Of a stretch of 41,461 bases of DNA, positions 21,487 through 29,615 are shown in pieces. The translations under genes were made by a program, and so were the position numbers. The DNA is from a virus. Where the stretch lies: positions 1 through 41,461 of the IMG/VR virus record IMGVR_UViG_3300022752_005328; one strand, written 5' to 3'. The notes under the pieces were generated by a model. The model did not search any database. It saw only the letters and a program-made list of their open reading frames with translations, and was not told where the DNA came from. How positions within the stretch are numbered: the first letter of the stretch is position 1; each line of letters opens with the position of its first letter.

Positions 21487-22373
21487 TGAGAAAAATATAT
21501 TTCGCTGCGACTCCTTGGGCATCAAGCGAGCAGATTCTAGAAGATTATAGACATCAGACTCCTAAGAGCGAAGGGGTTTGGGAAGATGTTGTTGCTGTAA
21601 AAGATCCGAAACAAGCCGAATTCATCGTTATACAAGACGAAGTTGCTGGACCGAGTTTGCTTAATATGTTTAAACCAGAAAAACGACTTTACTTTAACAG
21701 AGAAGCGTTATCTTTGCATTTAAAAAACCAATATCCAGTTGGTGAGTTCAAGCGATTTTCTTTTTGGGATGGTACTGGGTATCTTCCAATTCGATGGTGG
21801 TATGGTACTAATGTGCAAGCTTCTGCTCAAGGTTATAGCGGAATCGCAAAAACATACGATGAACTTATGGCTGAAAAGCCATATCCCAAAACAAAGCATA
21901 TAACAAGCATTGTTTCTAACAAGGTGATGAACGAAGGTCATCAATTAAGAAAACTGTTTTCAAAACGTTTTCTAAAAGAATATCCAAGATTGGATTTGTA
22001 CGGCTCAATAGAGTTTCATAACAAATCGATTCCAAACAACGATAAAGTTCAAGCTTTACAAGATTATAAATATTGCCTTGGTTATGACAACCAAGATTTC
22101 ATCAAAGACTTTTTTGGTACACAATTAAGCGATTCTTTGCTTTGTTGGTGCGTTCCAATATTTTGGTGCGGAACAAACCTTTCAAGATATCTCCCAGAAG
22201 GTTCGTTTATTCAGTTTGATGCAAGGAAGCCAGCAACTGAAATACCAAGGTTGATTGAATTAATCGAAAACGATGACTATGAAAAAAGATTGCCAGCAAT
22301 AACAGAAGCTAGAAATCTTATCTTAAACAAATACAACTTTTGGCCTACCATCAAACATGTAATAGAGCTATAA
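21486..22373 (+). CDS. GT10 fucosyltransferase-like glycosyltransferase
   Basis: The C-terminal half carries the family-10 donor-site block: YCLGYDNQDFIKDFFGTQLS, then CWCVPIFWCGTNLSRYLPEGSFI, equivalent to the alpha-1,3-fucosyltransferase FENS...TEK...PIYWG...FI pattern. The N-terminal half (KIYFAATPW..., FIVIQDEVAGPSLL) is a second Rossmann-like domain. 295 aa is a usual bacterial length. The donor is probably a GDP-6-deoxysugar, consistent with the GDP-mannose dehydratase gene downstream. Its ATG overlaps the upstream stop (TGATG). Confidence 0.82.
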   Translation: MRKIYFAATPWASSEQILEDYRHQTPKSEGVWEDVVAVKDPKQAEFIVIQDEVAGPSLLNMFKPEKRLYFNREALSLHLKNQYPVGEFKRFSFWDGTGYLPIRWWYGTNVQASAQGYSGIAKTYDELMAEKPYPKTKHITSIVSNKVMNEGHQLRKLFSKRFLKEYPRLDLYGSIEFHNKSIPNNDKVQALQDYKYCLGYDNQDFIKDFFGTQLSDSLLCWCVPIFWCGTNLSRYLPEGSFIQFDARKPATEIPRLIELIENDDYEKRLPAITEARNLILNKYNFWPTIKHVIEL

Positions 22374-22375
22374 TC

Positions 22376-23479
22376 ATGGAAAAAATCCCACAGTTTCAAC
22401 CATATTTCGATGACAGAGAATACGCAGCAATCAAACAATGCTTTGATTCAAACTGGATTACAGAGGGTCCAAAATCCAAAGAGTTCGTTGAAAAGTTATG
22501 CAAGCTTATGAATGTCAGATATGGAGTGCTGGCTCCCAATGGCACTCTATCGCTTTATATGGCATTAAGAGCCTTGGGCATTGGTCGTGGTGACGAAGTA
22601 TTAGTACCGAACTTTACGTTTATTGCCAGTGCCAATGCAGTGGAAATGTGCGGTGCGACACCTGTCTTCGTTGATATTGACGATGATTTGCATATCAATA
22701 TCAGTATGGCAGAAAAACTAGTTGGTAAAAAAACAAAAGCAGTTATGCCTGTTCATGTATATGGTATGGCTTGCAATATGGAAGCAATCATGTCTTTTGC
22801 AGAAAAACATGGATTAAAGGTGGTTGAAGATGCTGCTCAAGGAGTTGGAATCACATGGAATAACAAACATGTTGGTACCTACGGTGACATTGGCAGTTTT
22901 TCTTTTTTTGCTGACAAAACTATTACAACAGGCGAAGGTGGTTTGTTAGTTACAAACAATGAAGAAACATATAAAAAGCTTCTTTATGTTCGCAACCAAG
23001 GTAGAATCGACCGTGGAAGCTTCATTCATCCAGAAATCGGTTATAACTTTCGTATGACAGATATTCAATCTGCAATCGGTTTGGTGCAACTAGAAAAACT
23101 ACCAGATATCATAAGTAAAAAAGCTACGATATTAAAAACATATCAACAAAACCTAGACAGCAGATATGAAATCATCGTTCCAAAAAGCGATAAATCAAAC
23201 CATATACCATTTCGAGTTTGTACAACAGTTGCAGGTGGTTCCGAACAGTTAATGCAACATCTTAAAGAAAACAACATCGAAACCAGAACGTTTTTTTATC
23301 CTCTACATATGCAGCCATGTTTTTCTAACTTGAAAAAGAAAAAGAAAACATCGTATGAGATATCGATTAAAAAATACAAAGAAGGTGTTTGTCTACCATC
23401 ATTTGTTGGGATAACAAACGAACAAATCTTATACGTTTGTGAGAAAATGAATGAGTACGTACAACGACAAACTGGCTAA
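22376..23479 (+). CDS. DegT/DnrJ/EryC1/StrS aminotransferase (perosamine synthase-like)
   Basis: This is a PLP-dependent sugar aminotransferase. It has QPYFDDREYAAIKQ, the APNGTLSLYMAL phosphate-binding block, EDAAQ (151-155) for the pyridine N, and SFSFFADKTITTGEGG with the Schiff-base Lys181. With GDP-mannose 4,6-dehydratase in the same operon, conversion of GDP-4-keto-6-deoxymannose to GDP-perosamine or a related 4-amino sugar is the simplest reading. ATG 22376 is preferred to TTG 22340. 367 aa matches the family. Confidence 0.9.
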   Translation: MEKIPQFQPYFDDREYAAIKQCFDSNWITEGPKSKEFVEKLCKLMNVRYGVLAPNGTLSLYMALRALGIGRGDEVLVPNFTFIASANAVEMCGATPVFVDIDDDLHINISMAEKLVGKKTKAVMPVHVYGMACNMEAIMSFAEKHGLKVVEDAAQGVGITWNNKHVGTYGDIGSFSFFADKTITTGEGGLLVTNNEETYKKLLYVRNQGRIDRGSFIHPEIGYNFRMTDIQSAIGLVQLEKLPDIISKKATILKTYQQNLDSRYEIIVPKSDKSNHIPFRVCTTVAGGSEQLMQHLKENNIETRTFFYPLHMQPCFSNLKKKKKTSYEISIKKYKEGVCLPSFVGITNEQILYVCEKMNEYVQRQTG

Positions 23480-24209
23480 CTGCTACGACGACCTTTATCT
23501 AGATAAAGACTATTCAAAAGAAGCCGAGTACATAACGAGAACCGCTGATAGTCATAACGTTCTACTTGACATTGGTTGCGGTACAATGTCTCACACGATC
23601 TTGTTAGCTCCAAAGTTCAAGCAAGTTATTGCTGTTGACTTATCTAAACCAATGATTGATATTGGTTTGTTGAAGCTTAAAAACCTTGGCATAAAAAATG
23701 TGTCAGGTTTTTGTTGTGATGTTGCTGATTTAAAAATCTCCGAGCAAGTTGATTGTGCAATATCAATGTTTAATGTTGTCAACCACATTGAAAGCATAAA
23801 AGACTTGCAAACGTTTTTTGATGCTATTAATAACCGTTTAAAGCCAAATGGAGTGTTTGTGTTTGACTGTTGGAACGGTGTTGCTTGTACTATCGAGCAG
23901 CCAACAGAACATTCATTTAAGACAAAAACCGCAAGCAGTAAAACGTTTGAAATATCAACATCAACGAAAACTAACTTATTCGATTCTATTTCGATTATGG
24001 AAAATAATGTTGTTGTAAAAGAAAACAACACGATTGTTGATGTTTTTTCATATGAGTTGCGACATATACTTTGGTCGAACCATACGTTAAAAGATTTGTT
24101 AAAAAATGCTGGTTTCGTTTTAGAAACGATTACACCGAATGTTACGGTGAAGACGCCAGCGACTATCAAGGATTATCGTTTGGTTTACACATGTAGGAAA
24201 AAAGTATGA
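23451..24209 (+). CDS. SAM-dependent methyltransferase, sugar N-methyltransferase-like
   Basis: The N-terminus (YDDLYLDKDYSKEAEYI) and motif I (VLLDIGCGTMSHTILLA) followed by IAVDLSKPMI and ISMFNVVNHI match the amino-sugar N-methyltransferase pattern of DesVI/TylM1. 252 aa is typical. Placed directly after the DegT aminotransferase (29-nt overlap), it probably methylates the amino group installed by that enzyme, giving an N-methyl- or N,N-dimethyl-amino sugar. O-methylation cannot be excluded. It is coupled to the cupin downstream (ATGA). Confidence 0.75.
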   Translation: MSTYNDKLANCYDDLYLDKDYSKEAEYITRTADSHNVLLDIGCGTMSHTILLAPKFKQVIAVDLSKPMIDIGLLKLKNLGIKNVSGFCCDVADLKISEQVDCAISMFNVVNHIESIKDLQTFFDAINNRLKPNGVFVFDCWNGVACTIEQPTEHSFKTKTASSKTFEISTSTKTNLFDSISIMENNVVVKENNTIVDVFSYELRHILWSNHTLKDLLKNAGFVLETITPNVTVKTPATIKDYRLVYTCRKKV

Positions 24210-24628
24210 AAAAAGTTTATTCAAAAATAGAAAAAAATAAACTGCTGTTTGTGATGTATGATTTGAATAACGTTACGGACAGAGTTGATTTGGTTGATGA
24301 AAATGAGTTCTTGCAATGCGCTGTGATAAAAAAACCAAAGAACACCAAGTTTCGTCCACATAAGCACATATCAAAACCTATCAAGGTTTCTGAACAAATA
24401 GCGCAAGAATCTTGGTTTGTTTTCAAAGGTAAGATCAGAGTTTTTCATTATGATATTGATGATTCATTTATGGGAACGCATGATCTTTCAGAAGGCGAGA
24501 TACACATAACTTTAGAAGGTGGTCATAGTCTTGAATGCTTAGAAGATAATACGATCATCTGCGAGCATAAAAATGGGCCGTACTACGGTCAAAAATTGGA
24601 TAAAACATTCATTGAGGAAAACATATGA
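24206..24628 (+). CDS. Cupin of O-antigen/capsule-locus type, 140 aa
   Basis: The product has FRPHKHISKP, ESWFVFKGKIRVFHYDID, LSEGEIHITLEGGHSLECLED and the ending CEHKNGPYYGQKLDKTFI. I recall this arrangement (HKH, xGGHSxE, NGPYYGxxLD) from small cupins in LPS/capsule clusters (WbuC/WxcM-like in neighbourhood). His residues in HKH and GGHS fit a metal centre. A role in sugar isomerisation or acyl handling is plausible but not shown. It is coupled to both neighbours by ATGA overlaps. Confidence 0.75.
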   Translation: MKKVYSKIEKNKLLFVMYDLNNVTDRVDLVDENEFLQCAVIKKPKNTKFRPHKHISKPIKVSEQIAQESWFVFKGKIRVFHYDIDDSFMGTHDLSEGEIHITLEGGHSLECLEDNTIICEHKNGPYYGQKLDKTFIEENI

Positions 24629-25596
24629 GTAAAAAAGCATTTATCACTGGAATCAATGGTCAAGACGGAAGCTATCTAGCTGAATATCTTTTGTCTTTGG
24701 GTTATGAAGTTCATGGTATGGTTCGTAGAAATTCTATGGCCGAGAATCAAGATATTCGAATCGGTCATATTACTAAAAACATAGTAACCCACTATGGCGA
24801 CTTACTGGATGAAAGTTCTATTGACCGACTTTTGTTCGATCTTAAGCCAGATGAAATCTATAACATTGGAGCGCAAAGCCACGTTAAAATCAGCTTTGAA
24901 ATCCCACAATTTACCGTGAAAACTAATGCTCTTGGTGTTATGAATATGCTAGAGGCTTATCGTAGATTTTGTCCTAACGCAAAGTTTTATCAAGCTAGTT
25001 CATCAGAAATGTTTGGAAACAGCCAAGACTCAGATGGATTCCAAAGAGAAACAACACCAATGCATCCAGTAAGTCCATATGGTTGCTCTAAGTTGTTTGG
25101 ATATTCTATTGTTAGAAACTATCGCAAAGCTTATGGTTTGCACGCTGTTAACGGAATATTGTTTAACCACGAATCTCCACGTAGAGGCTCTAACTTTGTT
25201 ACCAACAAGGTGGTTAAAACAGCCGTACAAATCTACCGTGGAGTGACGGATAAACTTGAACTTGGCAATCTAGACTCATATCGTGATTGGGGTCACTCAA
25301 AAGATTATGTAAAAGCCATGCACAAAATCATCAACCATGAAACACCAGATGATTTTGTTGTTTCAACCGGTGAAACGCATTCAGTTAGAGAAATGGTTGA
25401 TTATGTTTTTCGTAGGCTTGATATGAATTATCAAGATTACGTTGTGCAAAATCCTGCGTTCATGCGTCCAGAAGAGCTTAAGTACCTTAAGGGAGACTCA
25501 ACAAAAGCAAGAACCGTGTTGGGTTGGAAACCAGAATATACGTTTGAAACATTGCTCGATGAAATGATTGAGTATTGGAAAGAAAAGATTAGATAA
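24625..25596 (+). CDS. gmd: GDP-mannose 4,6-dehydratase
   Basis: It converts GDP-mannose to GDP-4-keto-6-deoxymannose. It has the NADP-binding ITGINGQDGSYLAEYL (residues 7-22), HGMVRRNS, NIGAQSHVKISFE (typical of Gmd), SSSEMFG and the catalytic Tyr152/Lys156 in YGCSK. ILFNHESPRRGSNFVTNKV is the Gmd substrate block. 323 aa is slightly short for the family (about 340-370) but all motifs are there. The substrate GDP-mannose would come from the host or from a ManC activity. It is the last coupled member before a promoter at 25600. Confidence 0.93.
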   Translation: MSKKAFITGINGQDGSYLAEYLLSLGYEVHGMVRRNSMAENQDIRIGHITKNIVTHYGDLLDESSIDRLLFDLKPDEIYNIGAQSHVKISFEIPQFTVKTNALGVMNMLEAYRRFCPNAKFYQASSSEMFGNSQDSDGFQRETTPMHPVSPYGCSKLFGYSIVRNYRKAYGLHAVNGILFNHESPRRGSNFVTNKVVKTAVQIYRGVTDKLELGNLDSYRDWGHSKDYVKAMHKIINHETPDDFVVSTGETHSVREMVDYVFRRLDMNYQDYVVQNPAFMRPEELKYLKGDSTKARTVLGWKPEYTFETLLDEMIEYWKEKIR

Positions 25597-25599
25597 GTA

Positions 25600-25628
25600 A
25601 AAACATAACCTTGTGTTTGTGCTACGAT
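25600..25628 (+). promoter_or_regulatory. Extended -10 promoter candidate for the GT4 pair
   Basis: TACGAT (25623-25628) with TGC directly upstream. The -35 position (25600-25605) reads AAAACA and is poor, so the element would depend on the extended -10. SD AAGGAG and ATG 25655 follow. Confidence 0.35.
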
Positions 25629-25654
25629 ATCTGGTTACTAAGGAGAACCTTTAA

Positions 25655-26947
25655 ATGAGTTCAAATGACGTAGCCGTTGTTGTTCCACAACGCAAACACA
25701 AGATTTTGATGTTGAGTGACCATCCACTATGCACAAGTGGTGTTGGTGTTCAAGCAAGATTCCTTATTCAAGGCTTGTTGAATACAGGCAAGTATAGCTT
25801 TCGTTGTCTCGGTGGAGCAATCAAGCATCCAAACTATGACACAGTTATGCTTAATCCAGACTTTGTTATCAAACCTGTTGATGGTTTCGGAAACCCCGAA
25901 ATCATTCGCAACATCTTGATTAACGAACGACCTGACGCTGTGCTTCTTTTCACAGACCCAAGACAGTTTTTTTGGCTTTGGGATATCGAAGACGAAATTC
26001 ATCAAATCTGTCCAATAACCTATTGGCATGTATGGGACAATGACCCATATCCAGATTACAACGATGTATGGTACAAGTCTACAGACCTCATCAATTGCCT
26101 TTCATATAAAACATATGAAATGGTGAATTCAAAGTTCCCAGAACGTACAAACTACATTCCTCACGCTTTTCCAAAAGAAGTATATTTCCCTCTTCCAGAA
26201 CAAGCAAGAATAGAACTTCGCAAGAAGAACTTTGGAGAACGAGCTGATTGGTTTGTTGGCACATGGGTTAACCGTAATGCAACCCGTAAAATGCCAAACG
26301 ATGTTCTTAATGCTTGGCGGGTGTTTCTCGACCGTCTACAAGCTGAAGAAGGGCATCGCAAGGCTGTGCTAATCATGCACACAGACCCAAACGATGTTGA
26401 GGGTCCAAACCTTATCGCTGTCACAGAAAAGCTTGGTATTAATGAACACGTTATGTTTTCAACTCAAAAAGTTGATTTCAATGATATGAACGCTCTTTAT
26501 AACATCACAGACTTTACTGTTAACGTTGCAAAGGCCGAAGGATTTGGTTTAGCCACTCTGTCAGCCATGATGGCTGGTAAGCCTATTATCGCTCTTAAAA
26601 CAGGTGGATTAACTCGTCAAGTTGTAGATCACCGTGATGGGTCGGAGAATGGAGTGGCTATTGAACCAGCAGCACGAACCTTGGTTGGGTCACAAGCTGT
26701 TCCTTACATTTACGACGATCACGTTAACTATCTTGACGTTGCCGAAGCTTATTGGAAGGTTTATAAGATGACACCAGAGGAACGAAAAGCTTTGTCTGAA
26801 AAGAACATTGATTATTGCAACTTTGAGTTTTCATATGAAAATATGATTAAACAATGGGACGAAACGTTGGATAAATGCATTACCGGTTTTAAAACGAACA
26901 AACCAAAAAGCTGGACTTGTGAACAACTTCGTCCGTTTGGTAAATGA
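25655..26947 (+). CDS. GT4-family glycosyltransferase (first of pair)
   Basis: This is a GT-B fold protein of 430 aa. The N-terminal half has ILMLSDHPLCTSGVGVQARFLIQGL, and the donor half has VGTWVNRNATRKMPNDVLNAW, HVMFSTQKVDFNDMNALYN and the E-x7-E motif in KAEGFGLATLSAMMAGKPIIA (Glu at the KAEGFG position). The retaining GT4 mechanism uses a nucleotide sugar. SD AAGGAG is good. AAG/CTT-type codon bias returns here compared with the AAA-rich cassette. It is followed after 17 nt by a second GT4. They may build a chain with sugars made by the cassette. Confidence 0.88.
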   Translation: MSSNDVAVVVPQRKHKILMLSDHPLCTSGVGVQARFLIQGLLNTGKYSFRCLGGAIKHPNYDTVMLNPDFVIKPVDGFGNPEIIRNILINERPDAVLLFTDPRQFFWLWDIEDEIHQICPITYWHVWDNDPYPDYNDVWYKSTDLINCLSYKTYEMVNSKFPERTNYIPHAFPKEVYFPLPEQARIELRKKNFGERADWFVGTWVNRNATRKMPNDVLNAWRVFLDRLQAEEGHRKAVLIMHTDPNDVEGPNLIAVTEKLGINEHVMFSTQKVDFNDMNALYNITDFTVNVAKAEGFGLATLSAMMAGKPIIALKTGGLTRQVVDHRDGSENGVAIEPAARTLVGSQAVPYIYDDHVNYLDVAEAYWKVYKMTPEERKALSEKNIDYCNFEFSYENMIKQWDETLDKCITGFKTNKPKSWTCEQLRPFGK

Positions 26948-26964
26948 TAGGAAGACTATAAACA

Positions 26965-28149
26965 ATGAAATCTGTACTACTTAGAGCACCTCTTTTGGTT
27001 CATGCAGGCTACGGTGTTCACGCCCGTCAAATCGCTCGCTGGCTTTTTCGTGTGGCAACAGAAACACACCAACTAGACATTACAACTGAACCTCTTGGTT
27101 GGGGTAAAACTCATATGATTGTTGATACTGAAGCAGAAGATGGTCTTATTGGACAAATTCTTCAAGCAGCAGGAAACAAAAAGAACTTCTATGATGTAAC
27201 CATTCAACTTCAACTTCCAAATGAATGGAATCCTTTTCTTGGAACGTTTAACGTTGGGGTAACAGCAGGTGTAGAAACCGATAAGTGCAATCCAGCTTGG
27301 ATTGAATGCATTAATCGTATGGATATGATTATTGTTCCAAGCGAGTTCACAAAGCAAACTTTCCTAAACACAGGAGAAGTAACAGTTCCAATTATCGTTG
27401 TGCCAGAAAGCTTTCCAGATGGTTTGCTATCCGAAGCTATTAGTGTAGACCTTGGCTTATCAACCAAGTTTAACTTTCTTGTTGTTGGTCAACTCACTGG
27501 TAACAACACAGAAAATGATCGTAAAAACCTTCCTTATACAATGAAGTGGCTGGCTGACGCATTCGTAGATTGTCCTGACGTTGGTATCGTTGTTAAAACA
27601 AACTCTGGCGCACAAACACAACTCGACAAGCAAAACATTAGGAATATCTTTTCTAAGTTGGTTGGAGAAATTGTTGGACCAAAGAACAAAGGACCAAAGT
27701 TTTATCTACTTCATGGTCATATGACAGATGAAGAAATGCATGGACTTTATACACATCCAGACATCAAGGCTCTTGTAACTTTTACCCACGGCGAAGGATA
27801 TGGTTTACCTATTGTAGAAGCTGCTGCTTGTGATCTACCCATTATTGCAACAAATTGGAGCGGTCATTTAGAGTTCCTTAAGCATGGAAGATTTATTCCT
27901 GTAGACTATAATTTGATGACAATTCCTGCATCTAGAGTTGACAATCAAATTTTTATGAAGGATGTAAAGTGGGCTAATCCTGTTGAACTTGATGCCAAAC
28001 AACGATTAAAGAAGTTTTATTCTGGCTCACAGATTCCAAAGCAATGGGCAACCGAGCTTGGAACAAAAATCCGAGAACATTATTGTTTTGATGCTGTAGC
28101 TCGTATTTATTCAGAAGTGTTGAATGAGCATTTGAAAGAAGAACAATGA
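26965..28149 (+). CDS. GT4-family glycosyltransferase (second of pair)
   Basis: The 394-aa GT-B protein starts SVLLRAPLLVHAGYGVHARQIARWL (Gly-rich acceptor loop). It has MIIVPSEFTKQTF at the domain boundary, FLVVGQLTGNN at the donor domain, and the E-x7-E signature in HGEGYGLPIVEAAACDLPIIA followed by NWSGHLEFL. It resembles its neighbour in plan but not closely in sequence. Its stop overlaps the ATG of the membrane protein (ATGA), linking the sugar genes to the late-gene block. Confidence 0.9.
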   Translation: MKSVLLRAPLLVHAGYGVHARQIARWLFRVATETHQLDITTEPLGWGKTHMIVDTEAEDGLIGQILQAAGNKKNFYDVTIQLQLPNEWNPFLGTFNVGVTAGVETDKCNPAWIECINRMDMIIVPSEFTKQTFLNTGEVTVPIIVVPESFPDGLLSEAISVDLGLSTKFNFLVVGQLTGNNTENDRKNLPYTMKWLADAFVDCPDVGIVVKTNSGAQTQLDKQNIRNIFSKLVGEIVGPKNKGPKFYLLHGHMTDEEMHGLYTHPDIKALVTFTHGEGYGLPIVEAAACDLPIIATNWSGHLEFLKHGRFIPVDYNLMTIPASRVDNQIFMKDVKWANPVELDAKQRLKKFYSGSQIPKQWATELGTKIREHYCFDAVARIYSEVLNEHLKEEQ

Positions 28150-28469
28150 TAGGTTATTTTTTAGCGTTCTTACTTGCAATCGCTTTAGGTTTTGTAATTT
28201 ACCACGCCTTTAGATGGGCTAAAATCATTTTCATTTTAGAAGATGATCTTGCCGATGCGATTGAGATTCATGAAAGAACATTAGAAACATTGGAAGCTAT
28301 CGTTAAAACTCCTATGTTTTTTGACAATCCACAAACAAAAGCAGCGGTTGATGAAGCAATGGAAAATGTAAAAATGTGTCAAACCGCAACGCACAAGCTT
28401 ATTCAAAACTTTACACAACGAAGCAAGCAACGCTATATTCGGCTTGTAGATGAAGACGAGGGCGAATGA
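28146..28469 (+). CDS. Single-pass membrane protein with long helical tail, 107 aa
   Basis: Residues 3-22 (GYFLAFLLAIALGFVIYHAF) form one clear transmembrane segment near the N-terminus, with the basic RWAK after it. The remaining 80 residues are helical and acidic at the end (VDEDEGE), with coiled-coil character. There is no signal cleavage site. A membrane-tethered factor, or a baseplate/tail-associated membrane protein, is possible. It is coupled by ATGA overlaps to the GT4 gene upstream and the sigma factor downstream. Confidence 0.7.
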   Translation: MIGYFLAFLLAIALGFVIYHAFRWAKIIFILEDDLADAIEIHERTLETLEAIVKTPMFFDNPQTKAAVDEAMENVKMCQTATHKLIQNFTQRSKQRYIRLVDEDEGE

Positions 28470-29203
28470 TTCCAACAGGTAAAAAGCTAATCAAACGCAA
28501 GCCAAAAGGCGGGGCAGCTCCACAAGAGTTTTATTTCAATGCTAACACTCAACAAGCTATTGTTGATTACAAAGCTGAAACAATACCTTCCAAACGCAAC
28601 GACATATACGTTCGTGAAATACTTCCAGCTTTTAACAAGCTTGTGGAAAACTTGATTAACGTTTATGGTTTTCAAATTCAATATGAAAGCAAAGCAGATT
28701 TGCAAAATGAATGCATCGAGTTTTTGTATGGTGTAATTACAAAGTTTGATGCAAGTAAAGGCACCAAAGCATTCTCATACTTCAATGTTGTTGCAAAACA
28801 TTGGTTAATCATTAAAAGCAAACAAAGTGTTCGTAATGTTCATGTGTTTACTTCTATTGATGATACTGAAGCCTTGTCTCAACATGACTTGGAAACAATA
28901 GAAAATCATAGTGTTTCACCGTCTCCAGAAGAAAGTTTGGTAGAAGAATGCGATCACCAAAAAATCAAAACAATATTGGAGTTTATTTCTTCAAAAGCCA
29001 TAACTGATAACGAACTTGAATGTCTTAAGGGAATTAACTTGTTGTTTAGCAACGTTAACGAACTTGATTTTCTTAACAAACGTGCTGTAATGCTTTATTT
29101 AAGAGAAATAACCAACCTTTCGCCCAAGCAACTTAGTGTTGTGCTTTCTCTTATGAAACGTCATTACAAAGCAGCCAAAGAAGAATATGAACGAATTGAT
29201 TGA
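28466..29203 (+). CDS. RNA polymerase sigma factor for late transcription (gp55-like)
   Basis: The core around residues 75-125 reads LQNECIEFLYGVITKFDASK, then GTKAFSYFNVVAKHWLIIKSK, matching sigma region 2 (compare the KFDPSRGxxFxTYA pattern). It is followed by an acidic linker (SPSPEESLVEE) and a C-terminal helical part (LTDNELECLKGINLL..., LSPKQLSVVLSLMKRHYKAA) that looks like a region-4-like unit. In T4-type phages gp55 directs host core polymerase to late promoters of the form TATAAATA. Position at the head of the baseplate block fits. 245 aa is longer than T4 gp55 (185 aa). Confidence 0.8.
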   Translation: MIPTGKKLIKRKPKGGAAPQEFYFNANTQQAIVDYKAETIPSKRNDIYVREILPAFNKLVENLINVYGFQIQYESKADLQNECIEFLYGVITKFDASKGTKAFSYFNVVAKHWLIIKSKQSVRNVHVFTSIDDTEALSQHDLETIENHSVSPSPEESLVEECDHQKIKTILEFISSKAITDNELECLKGINLLFSNVNELDFLNKRAVMLYLREITNLSPKQLSVVLSLMKRHYKAAKEEYERID

Positions 29204-29612
29204 TGACATGACAAACTTTGAAGACATAGAAAAAGACAACCCAGCAGGGCGAGAATTGATCAAAAAAACCGATCAAGATCTTGCCGTGTTTTCAGAGTTG
29301 TTGGATTCAATTACAACAATAGACGAACGTTTAAAGCTTTTGTGGAAACAAATCTACGAAAACGCTTTGATCGATAGAAGAAACGCTTATATGATTTGGA
29401 CCGACTTATACGTTCAAGTTCATGGTAATGCTGAACAACATGTTATTCATGGCGATCATATGGCAAAATATATGGAACGTATGGAAAAAGCCAACACTCA
29501 ACTTTTGAAGTTAGCTGAGTTGGTTTATAAGGCCAAGGACAAACAAGAAGCCGAAGAAATCCCAGATAGTCGTTCTTTGTTCGACAGAATAAAACGTAGT
29601 AGCAAGGATTGA
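29187..29612 (+). CDS. Hypothetical helical protein after the sigma factor, 141 aa
   Basis: It starts inside the sigma gene (17-nt overlap), with coupled expression likely. The product is almost wholly helical, with an acidic N-terminus (ELIDDMTNFEDIEKDN), a central aromatic stretch (YMIWTDLYVQVHGNAEQHVIH) and a coiled-coil-like C-terminus. Its adjacency to a late sigma factor invites comparison with T4 gp33, the late co-activator, but no sequence likeness is seen. Function unknown. Confidence 0.65.
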   Translation: MNELIDDMTNFEDIEKDNPAGRELIKKTDQDLAVFSELLDSITTIDERLKLLWKQIYENALIDRRNAYMIWTDLYVQVHGNAEQHVIHGDHMAKYMERMEKANTQLLKLAELVYKAKDKQEAEEIPDSRSLFDRIKRSSKD

Positions 29613-29615
29613 TCG

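Noticed and set aside
23591-24169. 192-aa - strand frame
   Set aside because: It lies wholly within the methyltransferase gene, which has clear SAM motifs and coupled neighbours.
13345-25596. Reading the sugar genes as a bacterial chromosome fragment
   Set aside because: They are coupled by gene overlaps to a phage nuclease on the left and, after a GT4 pair, to the late sigma factor and baseplate genes on the right, with no break, repeat or integrase at either edge.
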